The position numbers and the translations under genes were made by a program. From positions 1-64,000 of the forward strand of contig SMSL01000011.1 of NCBI GenBank assembly GCA_007859995.1: DNA of 64,000 nt, given 5' to 3'. Source of the stretch: Candidatus Brocadiaceae bacterium S225 (GTDB lineage: Bacteria; Planctomycetota; Brocadiia; Brocadiales; Scalinduaceae). Each line of letters starts with the position of its first letter. Position 1 is the first letter of the stretch. The notes beneath the pieces are model-generated. The model was not told the origin of the DNA and did not search any database. It saw only the letters and a list, made by a program, of their open reading frames with translations. Positions 51,669-59,569 of the stretch are shown one piece after another.

Positions 51669-51850
51669 TCACCGAAATAAACTATTCTGTAAATACTATA
51701 GTTAAAATCAGGAGAAGGTAAACTTATCTATTTTATCGCAGACAATGTGTTCAGTGGTTGCGATGAAAGACGATGGTTAAGGTGGAAGATGTACAACCAC
51801 TTAATCCGACTCTCGGAAAATCTACAAATGTTAGATCATGAATTTCAGGT

Positions 51851-52009
51851 TTATTCAGGAGAAAAACTTTCTGTTCCGGCACCACAAGTTGGACATGTCC
51901 AGTCATCTGGAACATCATCAAAAGCTGTTCCCGGATTAACACCATTGTCTGGATCGCCAATTGCCGGGTCGTATACATATCCGCATACATCACATACGTA
52001 CTTATTCAT
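51851..52009 (-). CDS. Rubredoxin
   Basis: A 52-residue rubredoxin with the iron-binding CDVCGY and CPTCGA pairs and the [11 protein letters not shown]...DDVPDDW core. I place the start at 52009, with AGGAG ahead; it begins 10 bases after the flavodiiron stop codon, so the pair is one transcript. It is the electron donor to the flavodiiron protein. Confidence 0.96.
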   Translation of the reverse strand: MNKYVCDVCGYVYDPAIGDPDNGVNPGTAFDDVPDDWTCPTCGAGTESFSPE

Positions 52010-52019
52010 GAAATTTCTC

Positions 52020-53237
52020 CTATTGGTTTTTAACAAATTCTTTTACTTTATTAGCGACTGTCTGCCCTAGTACAAAACATTCTTCTTTTACTTTATCATC
52101 TGGAACGTAGTTTGATTTTATCTCACCGACTATTTCTACGCCCATGGCTTCCAGATACTCCCTGAGAAGCCTGTTCCCTTCACCGCTCCAACCGTAAGAG
52201 CCAAATACTGCTCCGTATGGTGTTTTAAACCTGAGTCCCTTGATATATGTCAGGACATCAGCTAGCGATGGAAAGATGTTGTTGTTCAAAGTGGGTGCTC
52301 CTACAATAACAGCAGACGCATCTAGCATTTCCAATGCTACCATGCTCCTTTCAAAGGAGTAAAGCGGCATCATTTCAACAGTGACACCTGAAGACCTGGC
52401 CCCGTCTTCAATGTGCCTTGCCATTATCTCTGTGCTTTTCCACATTGTATCGTATATGATCACCACTTTCTCATCAAGTCTCCTTGCAGACCACTTCTTG
52501 TAGAGAGAGAGTACTTTTTTGAAATTGTCCATATTTCTCCAGACAGGCCCATGGTCTGGCGCGACTATCTGTATCTCTAATCCGGATGTATCTATTTTTT
52601 CAAATAGCTTTGCTACATGACTTGAATAGGGTGTGATAATGTTTGCATAGTATCCGGATACATGTGTTTCCAGAACTCCCCATGGGAGCTCTTCCCCGAA
52701 TCTTTCAGATGAGGCAAGATGCATTCCAAATGCATCTTGTGTAAGTAATACTTTGTCTTCGACAAGGTAGCTGAACATGCTGTCTGGCCAGTGGAGCATT
52801 CTTGTTTCCATGAATTTAACCGTTTTGCTGCCGAGACTCAACTCTTCACCATCCTTTACTGCGGTTATTTCCATGCTGAGGTCACGGTAATGAGCGTTTA
52901 AGGCCTTTTTACCCATTACTGATGCAAATACCTTTTCCGGTTTTACAGCTTTTATGATCTCAGGAAGCACTTCACTGTGATCCTGTTCTGAGTGATTCGA
53001 TATGATATAGTCTATCTTTTCAGGATTAACTATTGATGAAATTCTTGATAGAAACTCATCCTTAAACTCTTTCTTTACTGTGTCAAAGAGTGTTATCTTG
53101 TCGTCCATAACCAGATATGCATTATATGTTGTTCCCCTGTCAGTATTGTAGCCGTGGATGTTTCTAATTCCCCAGTCAATCGTGCCTACCCAATATACTT
53201 TATCTGCTATTTGTATTGCATTCAAATTTTTTGACAT
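52020..53237 (-). CDS. fprA: Flavodiiron protein (rubredoxin:oxygen or NO oxidoreductase)
   Basis: A 405-residue A-type flavodiiron protein. The N-terminal metallo-beta-lactamase-like domain carries the diiron ligands in [14 protein letters not shown] (HxExDH) and later [14 protein letters not shown] and APDHGPVW. The C-terminal flavodoxin domain binds FMN ([32 protein letters not shown]). Such enzymes reduce O2 to water and/or NO to N2O and protect anaerobes. With NO being an intermediate in anammox, NO scavenging is plausible. It takes electrons from the rubredoxin encoded next. Confidence 0.95.
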   Translation of the reverse strand: MSKNLNAIQIADKVYWVGTIDWGIRNIHGYNTDRGTTYNAYLVMDDKITLFDTVKKEFKDEFLSRISSIVNPEKIDYIISNHSEQDHSEVLPEIIKAVKPEKVFASVMGKKALNAHYRDLSMEITAVKDGEELSLGSKTVKFMETRMLHWPDSMFSYLVEDKVLLTQDAFGMHLASSERFGEELPWGVLETHVSGYYANIITPYSSHVAKLFEKIDTSGLEIQIVAPDHGPVWRNMDNFKKVLSLYKKWSARRLDEKVVIIYDTMWKSTEIMARHIEDGARSSGVTVEMMPLYSFERSMVALEMLDASAVIVGAPTLNNNIFPSLADVLTYIKGLRFKTPYGAVFGSYGWSGEGNRLLREYLEAMGVEIVGEIKSNYVPDDKVKEECFVLGQTVANKVKEFVKNQ

Positions 53238-53553
53238 TTAAATTCCTGTTTTTAGTTTTTATCTCTTCTATATAAAGTTTCATATGTTTTCTGCAGCATA
53301 CTAGATTTATGCTGCCATCACTGATCACTTCAGCCGTATTGCCATATACTTTGCATATGACAATCTATGAGTTCTTGCACGCATTACTTCATCATTACTT
53401 CATGTTACGCTTTGGCATGATATAAGTATTGAAAAATATCTGCAATTCTTCTGACTTCGGCACGTCAGGTTTCTAGATGGCTAGATGTACAGGACTTGCG
53501 TTAGTTGAAGTATGGAAGAAGTGAACTAATAATAATGTCTGAAAAGTTATTTT
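53238..53553. other. Gene-free stretch upstream of fprA
   Basis: No convincing gene or repeat is visible. It must hold the promoter for fprA-rubredoxin on its left side and the 3' region of the minus-strand GspC-like gene on its right. Confidence 0.45.
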
Positions 53554-54267
53554 CTACTGCACTTTACCATAACTGGTCTTGAACTTACCATCTTTTTTAA
53601 AAGAAATCATTATGTTATTGATTGCAGAATCGCCGAGTTCAGGATTAATGATTTTTTCAACAGCTTTTCCTAAATCTTCAGGATTGTTGATATTGGATTG
53701 ATTAAATCTGAGAAGAACGTCTCCCGCTTCCATACCCATAACACTCAGGAAGCTTTCTTCCTTTATCTCTGTGACCATAACCCCTGGTTTGTTACTTTTC
53801 ATTTCTTCTCCAGACCTGGACTTTATTTTGATATTTTCAGTATCTATCTGATCTTTTAGAAACGCGTGAAGTTTGAGGTCTCTGCTTTGGACTTTATTTT
53901 TTCCTTCTGATTTTAATTTATCTTTATTCCAGAAAGAATCCTGTGTAGACAGTAAAACCCATGCCGTCTTTTCTCCCTTTTTCAGAAGGATACCTTCCTT
54001 TTTCTTAATTTCAACTATCTCAAAATCATTAAGTTTGTCATGCAATTGATAAGTATTGATACTCCCGGAAAAAGGATCTTCAATTACAACCATTGGAACA
54101 TTTTTGCTGCCAATGATTATTCCTCTGATATGTATATCTTGCACACTTTCCACGGCATATGAGAAATTCATATATTGAGTTAAGATACAGATAGAAATAA
54201 CTGTAAAAACGGTTCTCATATTCAGTCTATATACGGCGCTTTTACAGTAAAAGCATTTAGACAGCAT
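53554..54267 (-). CDS. GspC-like protein (HR domain plus PDZ), copy 1
   Basis: A 237-residue protein. Near the start is a single membrane helix or signal anchor (TVFTVISICILTQYMNFSYA). A segment matching the homology region of GspC follows (IHIRGIIIGSKNVPMVVIED, YQLHDKLNDFEIVEIKKKEGILLKKGEKTAWVLL), and then a C-terminal PDZ-like domain (GVMVTEIKEESFLSVMGMEAGDVLLRFNQSNINNPEDLGKAVEKI). In type II secretion GspC links the inner-membrane platform to the outer-membrane secretin and helps choose substrates. It lies just downstream of an exported multidomain protein and has a paralogue at 58645 in the same context. The start may be an internal ATG at residue 17. Confidence 0.82.
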   Translation of the reverse strand: MLSKCFYCKSAVYRLNMRTVFTVISICILTQYMNFSYAVESVQDIHIRGIIIGSKNVPMVVIEDPFSGSINTYQLHDKLNDFEIVEIKKKEGILLKKGEKTAWVLLSTQDSFWNKDKLKSEGKNKVQSRDLKLHAFLKDQIDTENIKIKSRSGEEMKSNKPGVMVTEIKEESFLSVMGMEAGDVLLRFNQSNINNPEDLGKAVEKIINPELGDSAINNIMISFKKDGKFKTSYGKVQ

Positions 54268-54343
54268 CTATATTCTCCAGTGTAAATTCACAATAATACG
54301 TACTCACTCAATTCAGTCAGGTATTATAATAAATTTATGAAAA

Positions 54344-54377
54344 AAAGCCAACAGGCGTTTAATCGCCTGCTGGCTTT
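54344..54377 (-). terminator. Terminator of the 54391 gene
   Basis: On the minus strand the arms AAAGCCAGCAGGCG and CGCCTGTTGGCTTT (one mismatch, loop ATTAAA) are followed by six T residues. It lies a few bases past the stop codon of the large exported protein, so the GspC-like gene downstream probably has its own promoter or depends on read-through. Confidence 0.85.
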
Positions 54378-54390
54378 AATAAAACAAATG

Positions 54391-56910
54391 TTACCTTTCT
54401 CTGCGACGACGCTCTTGTGGTGTTTCGCTCGCCTCATTGCCAGTGACCGGACAAAGTTCCTGTCCACCCAAAACAGGCCTTACAATATAGTAAACAGTTA
54501 TACCATTTGTAAGTCCGCTATCAGTATAGGTGGAATATGTCGATGTCGTATTACCGATTAAGCCATAAGGTCCGCCTGGATTCAAGCCACTGTATACATT
54601 GTAAGAGTCAGCGCCCACATGAGTCCATACCAGAGTCACTTGACCTGTTTTAGCCCTTGCAGTCAAATCCTCAACACAAGGTATTTGAGGTGTATCACAA
54701 GCATCACCTACGCCATCACCGTCTACATCTTCCTGGCCCGGATTAGGCGTGTCAATGCAATTATCACACACATCACCTACGCCATCACCGTCTACATCAC
54801 CCTGGTTCGGATTAGCATCGTCAGGGCAATTATCGCATGCATCTCCTAATCCATCATTATCACCATCTGCCTGATTTGGATTAGGTGCGTCAAGACAATT
54901 ATCGCAAACATCTCCCACGCCATCACCGTCTCCATCATCCTGGTTCGGATTAGCATCGTCAGGGCAATTGTCGCATGCATCTCCTACGCCATCACTGTCT
55001 CCATCTTCCTGGCCAGGATTAGGCGTGTTAATACAATTGTCACAAACGTCTCCCACATCATCACTGTCTCCATCTTCCTGGCCCGGATTAGCATCTGCAG
55101 GGCAATTGTCTTCAGAATCGCATACCTGGTCTCCGTCTGTATCCAGACAACCACCGCCAACTGAACGCACTAAAACCAGGAGCGAGTAAGCCTGACGCGC
55201 AGCGTTATCCCAATTACCATGACCTGCCGGGTTGAGAAATTGTCCACTGGCATCCTGCAACAGTAAGAGTGAATAGGCAAAGTCGAAGTACCAGCGAGGC
55301 GGTTCGTTAGGATCATCGTAGTATGCGCCAGGATCTGGACCAAAAACCGCAGGCCTTGGTACAGTAGTCGGATCACGATGTAAAACACGTCCACCAAAGG
55401 CTGGCACGGCAGCAGGATCCAAAGTCCCCAGATCTGCAACAGCCAAATTACCTGCATTTGCTGTAATACCTGAATCTTCTAGAAAGGTCAAAGCCTTGGC
55501 AAAAGACCATAAATAATAAAAATATGAACCGCTCCAACCTCCACCAGCGCCAAGAATACTACGGTCGTTATATCGGTTATAAAGCCAGCGCAAATATGCC
55601 TGAACGCCAGCATCGTTTAAATCAGCGCCTCCGGCCAGCTGTATCCATGTACCGGATCCGGTTTGCTGTAGCGAATTCTGATTTCCCCTATTGTAACCAT
55701 GACCTAGCTCGCCAGGAGTAAGTACAGGGTTTTGGGCCGGTATACTGGCGTAAGCGGCTCTACATAATGCAGTAGCTGCATCGAGCTGTGCAATACGCGC
55801 AAAATCATTCTCATCGATAAGTACAGCACGTATGGCAGCAAGACCGGCAATAACAAACTGGGTTGTGGAAGAGTCTGAACACCCCCCATCACAGTAACAC
55901 CAATAGCCATCTGGAGCTTGAGCGGCTATAGTTCTATCAAAAATAGCAAGCAACGCTGGCAAAACATCTATCGGTCCACCTGTACGCCGATACACAGAAA
56001 GCGCCATCATGTCCTGTCCGTCCCTGTAAGCGTAAAAGGGAAGTCCACCAGGTCCACCAGGGCACGGTGCAGAGTTGAAAAAATCTTCTTCGCACACTGA
56101 ATTATATATAGAGCCACAATCACCTCTGGTCAGACGCGTAAAGGCAGTTATACCGTCCCCATTAGCTGGCACATCAGGGTCAGCCCCACAAGGTTTAGTA
56201 AAGGTAATCTGGCCACCTGTCCAGACCTTCTCTCCCGGCACACCCTCTGTAGACCTCAGGTATTGAAATCCAGGGAAAGGTGAACAACCTCCAACTTGAA
56301 CAGCGCTTCCACTTCCACCTTCACCTTCACCTTCACCTTCACCTTCACCTTCACCTTCACCTTCACTACCAAAACCACACGTATCCCACAGTGTAAATTC
56401 TACATCCAGATAAATATCCTCTTCAATCAAATGCAAGACAGCCGGTCTACCAAGCATATTTGGCCCTTGACCTCTACCAGACCAATCACGAAAAGGTTCG
56501 AAACTCAGATTCTGCCAATCAGCAGCATCACCGTCTGCCCATTCAGTATTACATGGTGCACAATTCTCATCCTCACCTCCACAACCATTGTCCTCGCGAT
56601 TTTCATCAATAATAAAGTCTACAGCAGAATTCATCCTGTTCTGATCAGCCGCATTAGCATTGACATATCCCTGCGGCGCGGCATTCTGGTCAGCGCTTAC
56701 ACGTTTTTCCAATAGTGATAACAAGGCCAAACCAGTGGCATCACCTGCACTACCGGTATAGGAGCCAGAACTATCCTGGAAAGTCAAACCCCTGTTTATA
56801 GCAGTATCGACATCAGTGCTAAAATTTGTGATCTGAGCGGTAGCAAGCCCACCACTGACTCCAACTACTACAGCCACCAGCACTGCAATAATAAAATTCT
56901 TTATTCTCAT
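54391..56910 (-). CDS. Large exported TSP3-repeat/Fn3 protein with arginine tail, copy 1
   Basis: An 839-residue protein with a signal peptide (NFIIAVLVAVVVGVSGGLATAQ). Residues about 30-580 carry repeated helix-rich segments of the prenyltransferase/squalene-cyclase-like toroid type (TTQFVIAGLAAIRAVLI, SYFYYLWSFAKALTFLED). A poly-GE tract lies near 182-198. Residues about 588-740 are six thrombospondin type 3 calcium-binding repeats (DGDGVGDVCDNC and similar). The last 90 residues are a Fn3-like domain with two cysteines (CVEDLTARAKTGQ ... QELCP), ending TPQERRRRER. The same last domain ends the paralogue at 59570. It should be secreted or displayed on the surface; the function is unknown. 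Confidence 0.82.
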   Translation of the reverse strand: MRIKNFIIAVLVAVVVGVSGGLATAQITNFSTDVDTAINRGLTFQDSSGSYTGSAGDATGLALLSLLEKRVSADQNAAPQGYVNANAADQNRMNSAVDFIIDENREDNGCGGEDENCAPCNTEWADGDAADWQNLSFEPFRDWSGRGQGPNMLGRPAVLHLIEEDIYLDVEFTLWDTCGFGSEGEGEGEGEGEGEGEGGSGSAVQVGGCSPFPGFQYLRSTEGVPGEKVWTGGQITFTKPCGADPDVPANGDGITAFTRLTRGDCGSIYNSVCEEDFFNSAPCPGGPGGLPFYAYRDGQDMMALSVYRRTGGPIDVLPALLAIFDRTIAAQAPDGYWCYCDGGCSDSSTTQFVIAGLAAIRAVLIDENDFARIAQLDAATALCRAAYASIPAQNPVLTPGELGHGYNRGNQNSLQQTGSGTWIQLAGGADLNDAGVQAYLRWLYNRYNDRSILGAGGGWSGSYFYYLWSFAKALTFLEDSGITANAGNLAVADLGTLDPAAVPAFGGRVLHRDPTTVPRPAVFGPDPGAYYDDPNEPPRWYFDFAYSLLLLQDASGQFLNPAGHGNWDNAARQAYSLLVLVRSVGGGCLDTDGDQVCDSEDNCPADANPGQEDGDSDDVGDVCDNCINTPNPGQEDGDSDGVGDACDNCPDDANPNQDDGDGDGVGDVCDNCLDAPNPNQADGDNDGLGDACDNCPDDANPNQGDVDGDGVGDVCDNCIDTPNPGQEDVDGDGVGDACDTPQIPCVEDLTARAKTGQVTLVWTHVGADSYNVYSGLNPGGPYGLIGNTTSTYSTYTDSGLTNGITVYYIVRPVLGGQELCPVTGNEASETPQERRRRER
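56316..56363 (-). repeat. Hexanucleotide microsatellite, eight CACCTT units
   Basis: Eight perfect tandem copies of CACCTT (minus strand AAGGTG) encode the GEGEGE tract in the preceding protein. The tract can gain or lose two residues at a time without breaking frame. Confidence 0.9.
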
Positions 56911-57408
56911 TTTCTTCTCTCCTTATAAAGTGCACAAAAGTATTAAGCACATCTACTGAAGATAATCAAAGTATGGCCAAATTCATTACAGCTTATTTAC
57001 CTCAATAACGTAAAACTATTATTTATTGCCAAAAAATCCTTGAAAAGCAATAACCTTCTCAACATTCTCTTGACAACTAAATGACAAACATTTGGTTTGA
57101 CTAGCGCAATAAAGATTTTTAGAATACGCTTACTAAGGGATAGCATTTGCACCCAAAAAAACCAAACCCTGACTTTTTTGGAGACTTATACCAGGTCTCG
57201 TTCAAAACCAGAAAGTCATTTCAGCGCAGGACGTATACTCTTGCGCATCTCCCTGTCAATATCTCAAAACCTCAGAGTGCTGCTGTGATATGACAGCAAG
57301 AAAGTGCTTGCAAATAGAAACGTTAAAATGAATTCATACCATAGATTTTCATCCAATGGCATGAATTCACAATACTTCAAAGTCTTCTAAAAATTCTACT
57401 TTCAATCA
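56911..57408. other. Intergenic region, largely shared with 62051-62572
   Basis: No gene. From about 57148 to the PEP-CTERM stop it is nearly identical to the stretch beginning at 62309; the part nearer the large protein (57060-57147) is only partly similar. It includes the terminator-like hairpin at 57329-57369 and the conserved phrase AATGACAAACATTTGGTTTGAC, which may be part of a promoter or regulatory site for the large exported gene. Confidence 0.6.
57329..57369 (-). terminator. Hairpin downstream of PEP-CTERM gene, copy 1
   Basis: Arms TGAATTCATACCAT (57329-57342) and ATGGCATGAATTCA (57356-57369), one mismatch. On the minus strand TTTTAACG follows. It lies 40 bases past the PEP-CTERM stop and is probably its terminator; the T run is short. 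Confidence 0.55.
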
Positions 57409-58161
57409 TTAACCTTTAATGAAACGTTTACCCAGACGTTTTCTGGTTGCAACCAGTCCAGCCATGCCTATTCCAAGCAGTATAACAGTAGACGGTTCCG
57501 GTACTACCGGATTATCTGAACCGATTTCTAATGTGCTTGAAAAATATATGGTAGCCAGACTATCAGGATCATTATGTGCAAGGTAAAAGCCTGAAGGAAC
57601 TACTGTATCACTTAGTACAAAGCTAATATTTGCAGATTCACCAGCACCCAGGATAAAATCCCAACCCAGCGCCATGGAAACGTCGTCTGGAAAAGTAGTA
57701 TTACCATGAGTACTTATTCCGATGCCGTCGTCTAAAAAGCTACCGGCTGCTACGGTATCCTGCAGGTGTTCATAAATATCTCCGTCGACCCAACCAGGTT
57801 CGTCTATCTCCCACGTCTGACCGGCGGCGGTTATTCCGCTTGTTGAACCGGTTTCGTTAAAGTAGGTGTTAACACTCTCGTCAATTTCATGATCAAACCA
57901 GGAGACCACAGAGTGTGCACCAACACCAGTAACCTTAACACCTACTGTTCCAAGTCCCGTGGTAAAACTGAAGCCACCGGTAGTATAAGTCGCATTGAGA
58001 GCTGCCCCCAGATCTCCCGGTGCATTAAGGTTTGGACTTGAAATTTCTTCGCCATCGGCATTAAACCCCCAATCGAAGAGATTAAATGTGACAGCCCTTG
58101 CGCTATCAGCCATTCCTACAGTTAAAAAGACAGCCATAAATAAAACCAACACTTTTTTCAT
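57409..58161 (-). CDS. PEP-CTERM sorting-domain protein, copy 1
   Basis: A 250-residue exported protein with a signal peptide (KVLVLFMAVFLTVGMADSARA). A beta-rich body has no recognised enzyme motif. The C-terminal tripartite sorting signal consists of VPEPSTVILLGIGMAGLVA followed by the basic TRKRLGKRF. PEP-CTERM proteins are cut and anchored by exosortase, often within an extracellular matrix or biofilm; no exosortase is in this window. I place the start at 58161, with a strong GGAGGAGGG ahead. It differs from the copy at 62573 by only two residues. Confidence 0.92.
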   Translation of the reverse strand: MKKVLVLFMAVFLTVGMADSARAVTFNLFDWGFNADGEEISSPNLNAPGDLGAALNATYTTGGFSFTTGLGTVGVKVTGVGAHSVVSWFDHEIDESVNTYFNETGSTSGITAAGQTWEIDEPGWVDGDIYEHLQDTVAAGSFLDDGIGISTHGNTTFPDDVSMALGWDFILGAGESANISFVLSDTVVPSGFYLAHNDPDSLATIYFSSTLEIGSDNPVVPEPSTVILLGIGMAGLVATRKRLGKRFIKG

Positions 58162-58644
58162 AATTACCCTCCTCCTATATAAAAAACCCACGACAAACTA
58201 AACAAACCAATTAAAAAGTAGAGTTAGTTAAAAACGAAAACCAAGATAGCACTAGATAATAATTACAACTGTACGGCAAAAAACAAACGGTATTGGCCGC
58301 TTAACTCAAGCAGATTTGATTAGACTGACAGATCAAACATTAATTGTCAATAAATATTTTTTCATGTAAAACAATACTCATTAAACATTGCTTATAATGT
58401 CTTAAACAATTTTACCGGCTTAATTCAATATTTAACAATAATCAAAAAAATATTGTCATAACTAGCTGCAATAATGGCACTTGAAGTTTGATACTTAGTA
58501 AAAACTGAATAAATCACAAGAGAAATCTTCTTTTTTGGAGTGCAGTGACTGCCTGCCCGCCAGTTTGCTGGGGCGGGTGTCACTACTTTAAAACGCATCA
58601 TCACTGGTAATGCACTCACATTCCCGGCACTCATTTTTAAGAGG
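58162..58644. other. Intergenic region upstream of PEP-CTERM copy 1
   Basis: No gene. It contains the PEP-CTERM leader (similar to that of copy 2), a degenerate version of the long palindrome seen at 63556 (here at about 58376-58402), and the dispersed structured repeat at 58536-58617 just beyond the end of the next GspC-like gene. Confidence 0.6.
58536..58617. repeat. Dispersed structured repeat, copy 2
   Basis: Outer arms GAGTGCA (58539-58545) and TGCACTC (58611-58617) enclose an inner AGTGAC...GTCACT pair and a GC-rich GCCTGCCCGCC...GGCGGGT hairpin. The copy at 12853-12935 keeps the same arrangement with decayed outer arms. Confidence 0.65.
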
Positions 58645-59355
58645 CTACTGCATTTCCCCGTATCTGGTTTGATACACACCGTCTCTCTCAAATGCAATTC
58701 TTATCGAACCGTCTTCAGGATTGATCAATTCTTTATTGATAAGTTTTTCTAAGGCGTTTCCCAGATCTTCTGGATTATTGATTTGCGTATCATTGAATTC
58801 AAGAAGGACATCACCGGGTTCAATGCCCATTATATTCATAAAATTTCCCTCTTTTATGTCTGTAACAGTGACGCCTACTGACAGCGAGTTATCTTTCCTT
58901 CCAATATCAGGCCTGAGCTCTGTATGGATATGCTCTGACAAATTATCGATATCTATCTGGTCTCTTTGAAAGGTGAAATACTGAGGCTCTTCATATCCCT
59001 GATACTCCTCACCTCCATGAACTAAAGAACTTTTATTGGACAAGAGAACACTTACCACTATCTCTCCCTTTTTGAGAAGAATGCCCTTCTGTTGTATCTC
59101 AATTATCTCGTAACCTTTAACAGAATCATGTAATCTGTAGGCATTAAGGCTCCCTGAAGACGGGTCTTCTATTATCACCTTTGGGATATCCATATTCCCG
59201 ACTGCAATTCCTCTAATGTATATATCCTGAACTACATCCTCTGCATAGGAGTAATGCATACACTGTATTAAAAAAGAGAAAGCAATAACAGTAATAACAA
59301 TACTCCCTGACAGTCGGCATACTATGTTTTTGTCGTGAAAAAGGTTGTGCGGCAT
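58645..59355 (-). CDS. GspC-like protein (HR domain plus PDZ), copy 2
   Basis: A 236-residue paralogue of the protein at 53554. It has an N-terminal anchor (SIVITVIAFSFLIQCMHYSYA), a GspC HR-like segment (IYIRGIAVGNMDIPKVIIEDP, YRLHDSVKGYEIIEIQQKGILLKKGEIVVSVLL), and a PDZ-like end (VGVTVTDIKEGNFMNIMGIEPGDVLLEF). The two copies are roughly half identical by eye, with best conservation in the HR and PDZ cores and least in the linker, where a partner-specific surface might lie. It follows the large protein at 59570 by about 215 bases. Confidence 0.82.
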   Translation of the reverse strand: MPHNLFHDKNIVCRLSGSIVITVIAFSFLIQCMHYSYAEDVVQDIYIRGIAVGNMDIPKVIIEDPSSGSLNAYRLHDSVKGYEIIEIQQKGILLKKGEIVVSVLLSNKSSLVHGGEEYQGYEEPQYFTFQRDQIDIDNLSEHIHTELRPDIGRKDNSLSVGVTVTDIKEGNFMNIMGIEPGDVLLEFNDTQINNPEDLGNALEKLINKELINPEDGSIRIAFERDGVYQTRYGEMQ

Positions 59356-59517
59356 TTCTATTCTCCATGGTTTACAATATAATCAGCGCCCGCTGCGGGC
59401 TTTGAACATTTAAGGATGGGTTAAAGCCCTCGGGCTAAACCCAACCTGCAGTCAAAAAACTACAACTCGTTTGCCGGGAAGACTTAAAACGGAAATTTCT
59501 GGACGGTGATATAAAAA

Positions 59518-59551
59518 CAACCGGCAGGCCATGTAAATTGCCTGCCGGTTG
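59518..59551 (-). terminator. Terminator of the 59570 gene
   Basis: Perfect 12-base arms CAACCGGCAGGC (59518-59529) and GCCTGCCGGTTG (59540-59551), followed by a T run on the minus strand. It lies just past the stop of the large exported gene, matching the position of the terminator after the paralogue at 54391. Confidence 0.88.
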
Positions 59552-59569
59552 TATAAAAACAAACTAACA

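Noticed and set aside
54680-55140. CRISPR-like spacing in the regular repeats of this region
   Set aside because: The repeats are coding thrombospondin type 3 units in frame, with no unique spacers; not a CRISPR array.
54337-56715. Several plus-strand ORFs opposite the TSP3/Fn3 protein
   Set aside because: Low-complexity translations of the repeats (TFTFTF and similar), overlapping the terminator or the repeat units; not genes.
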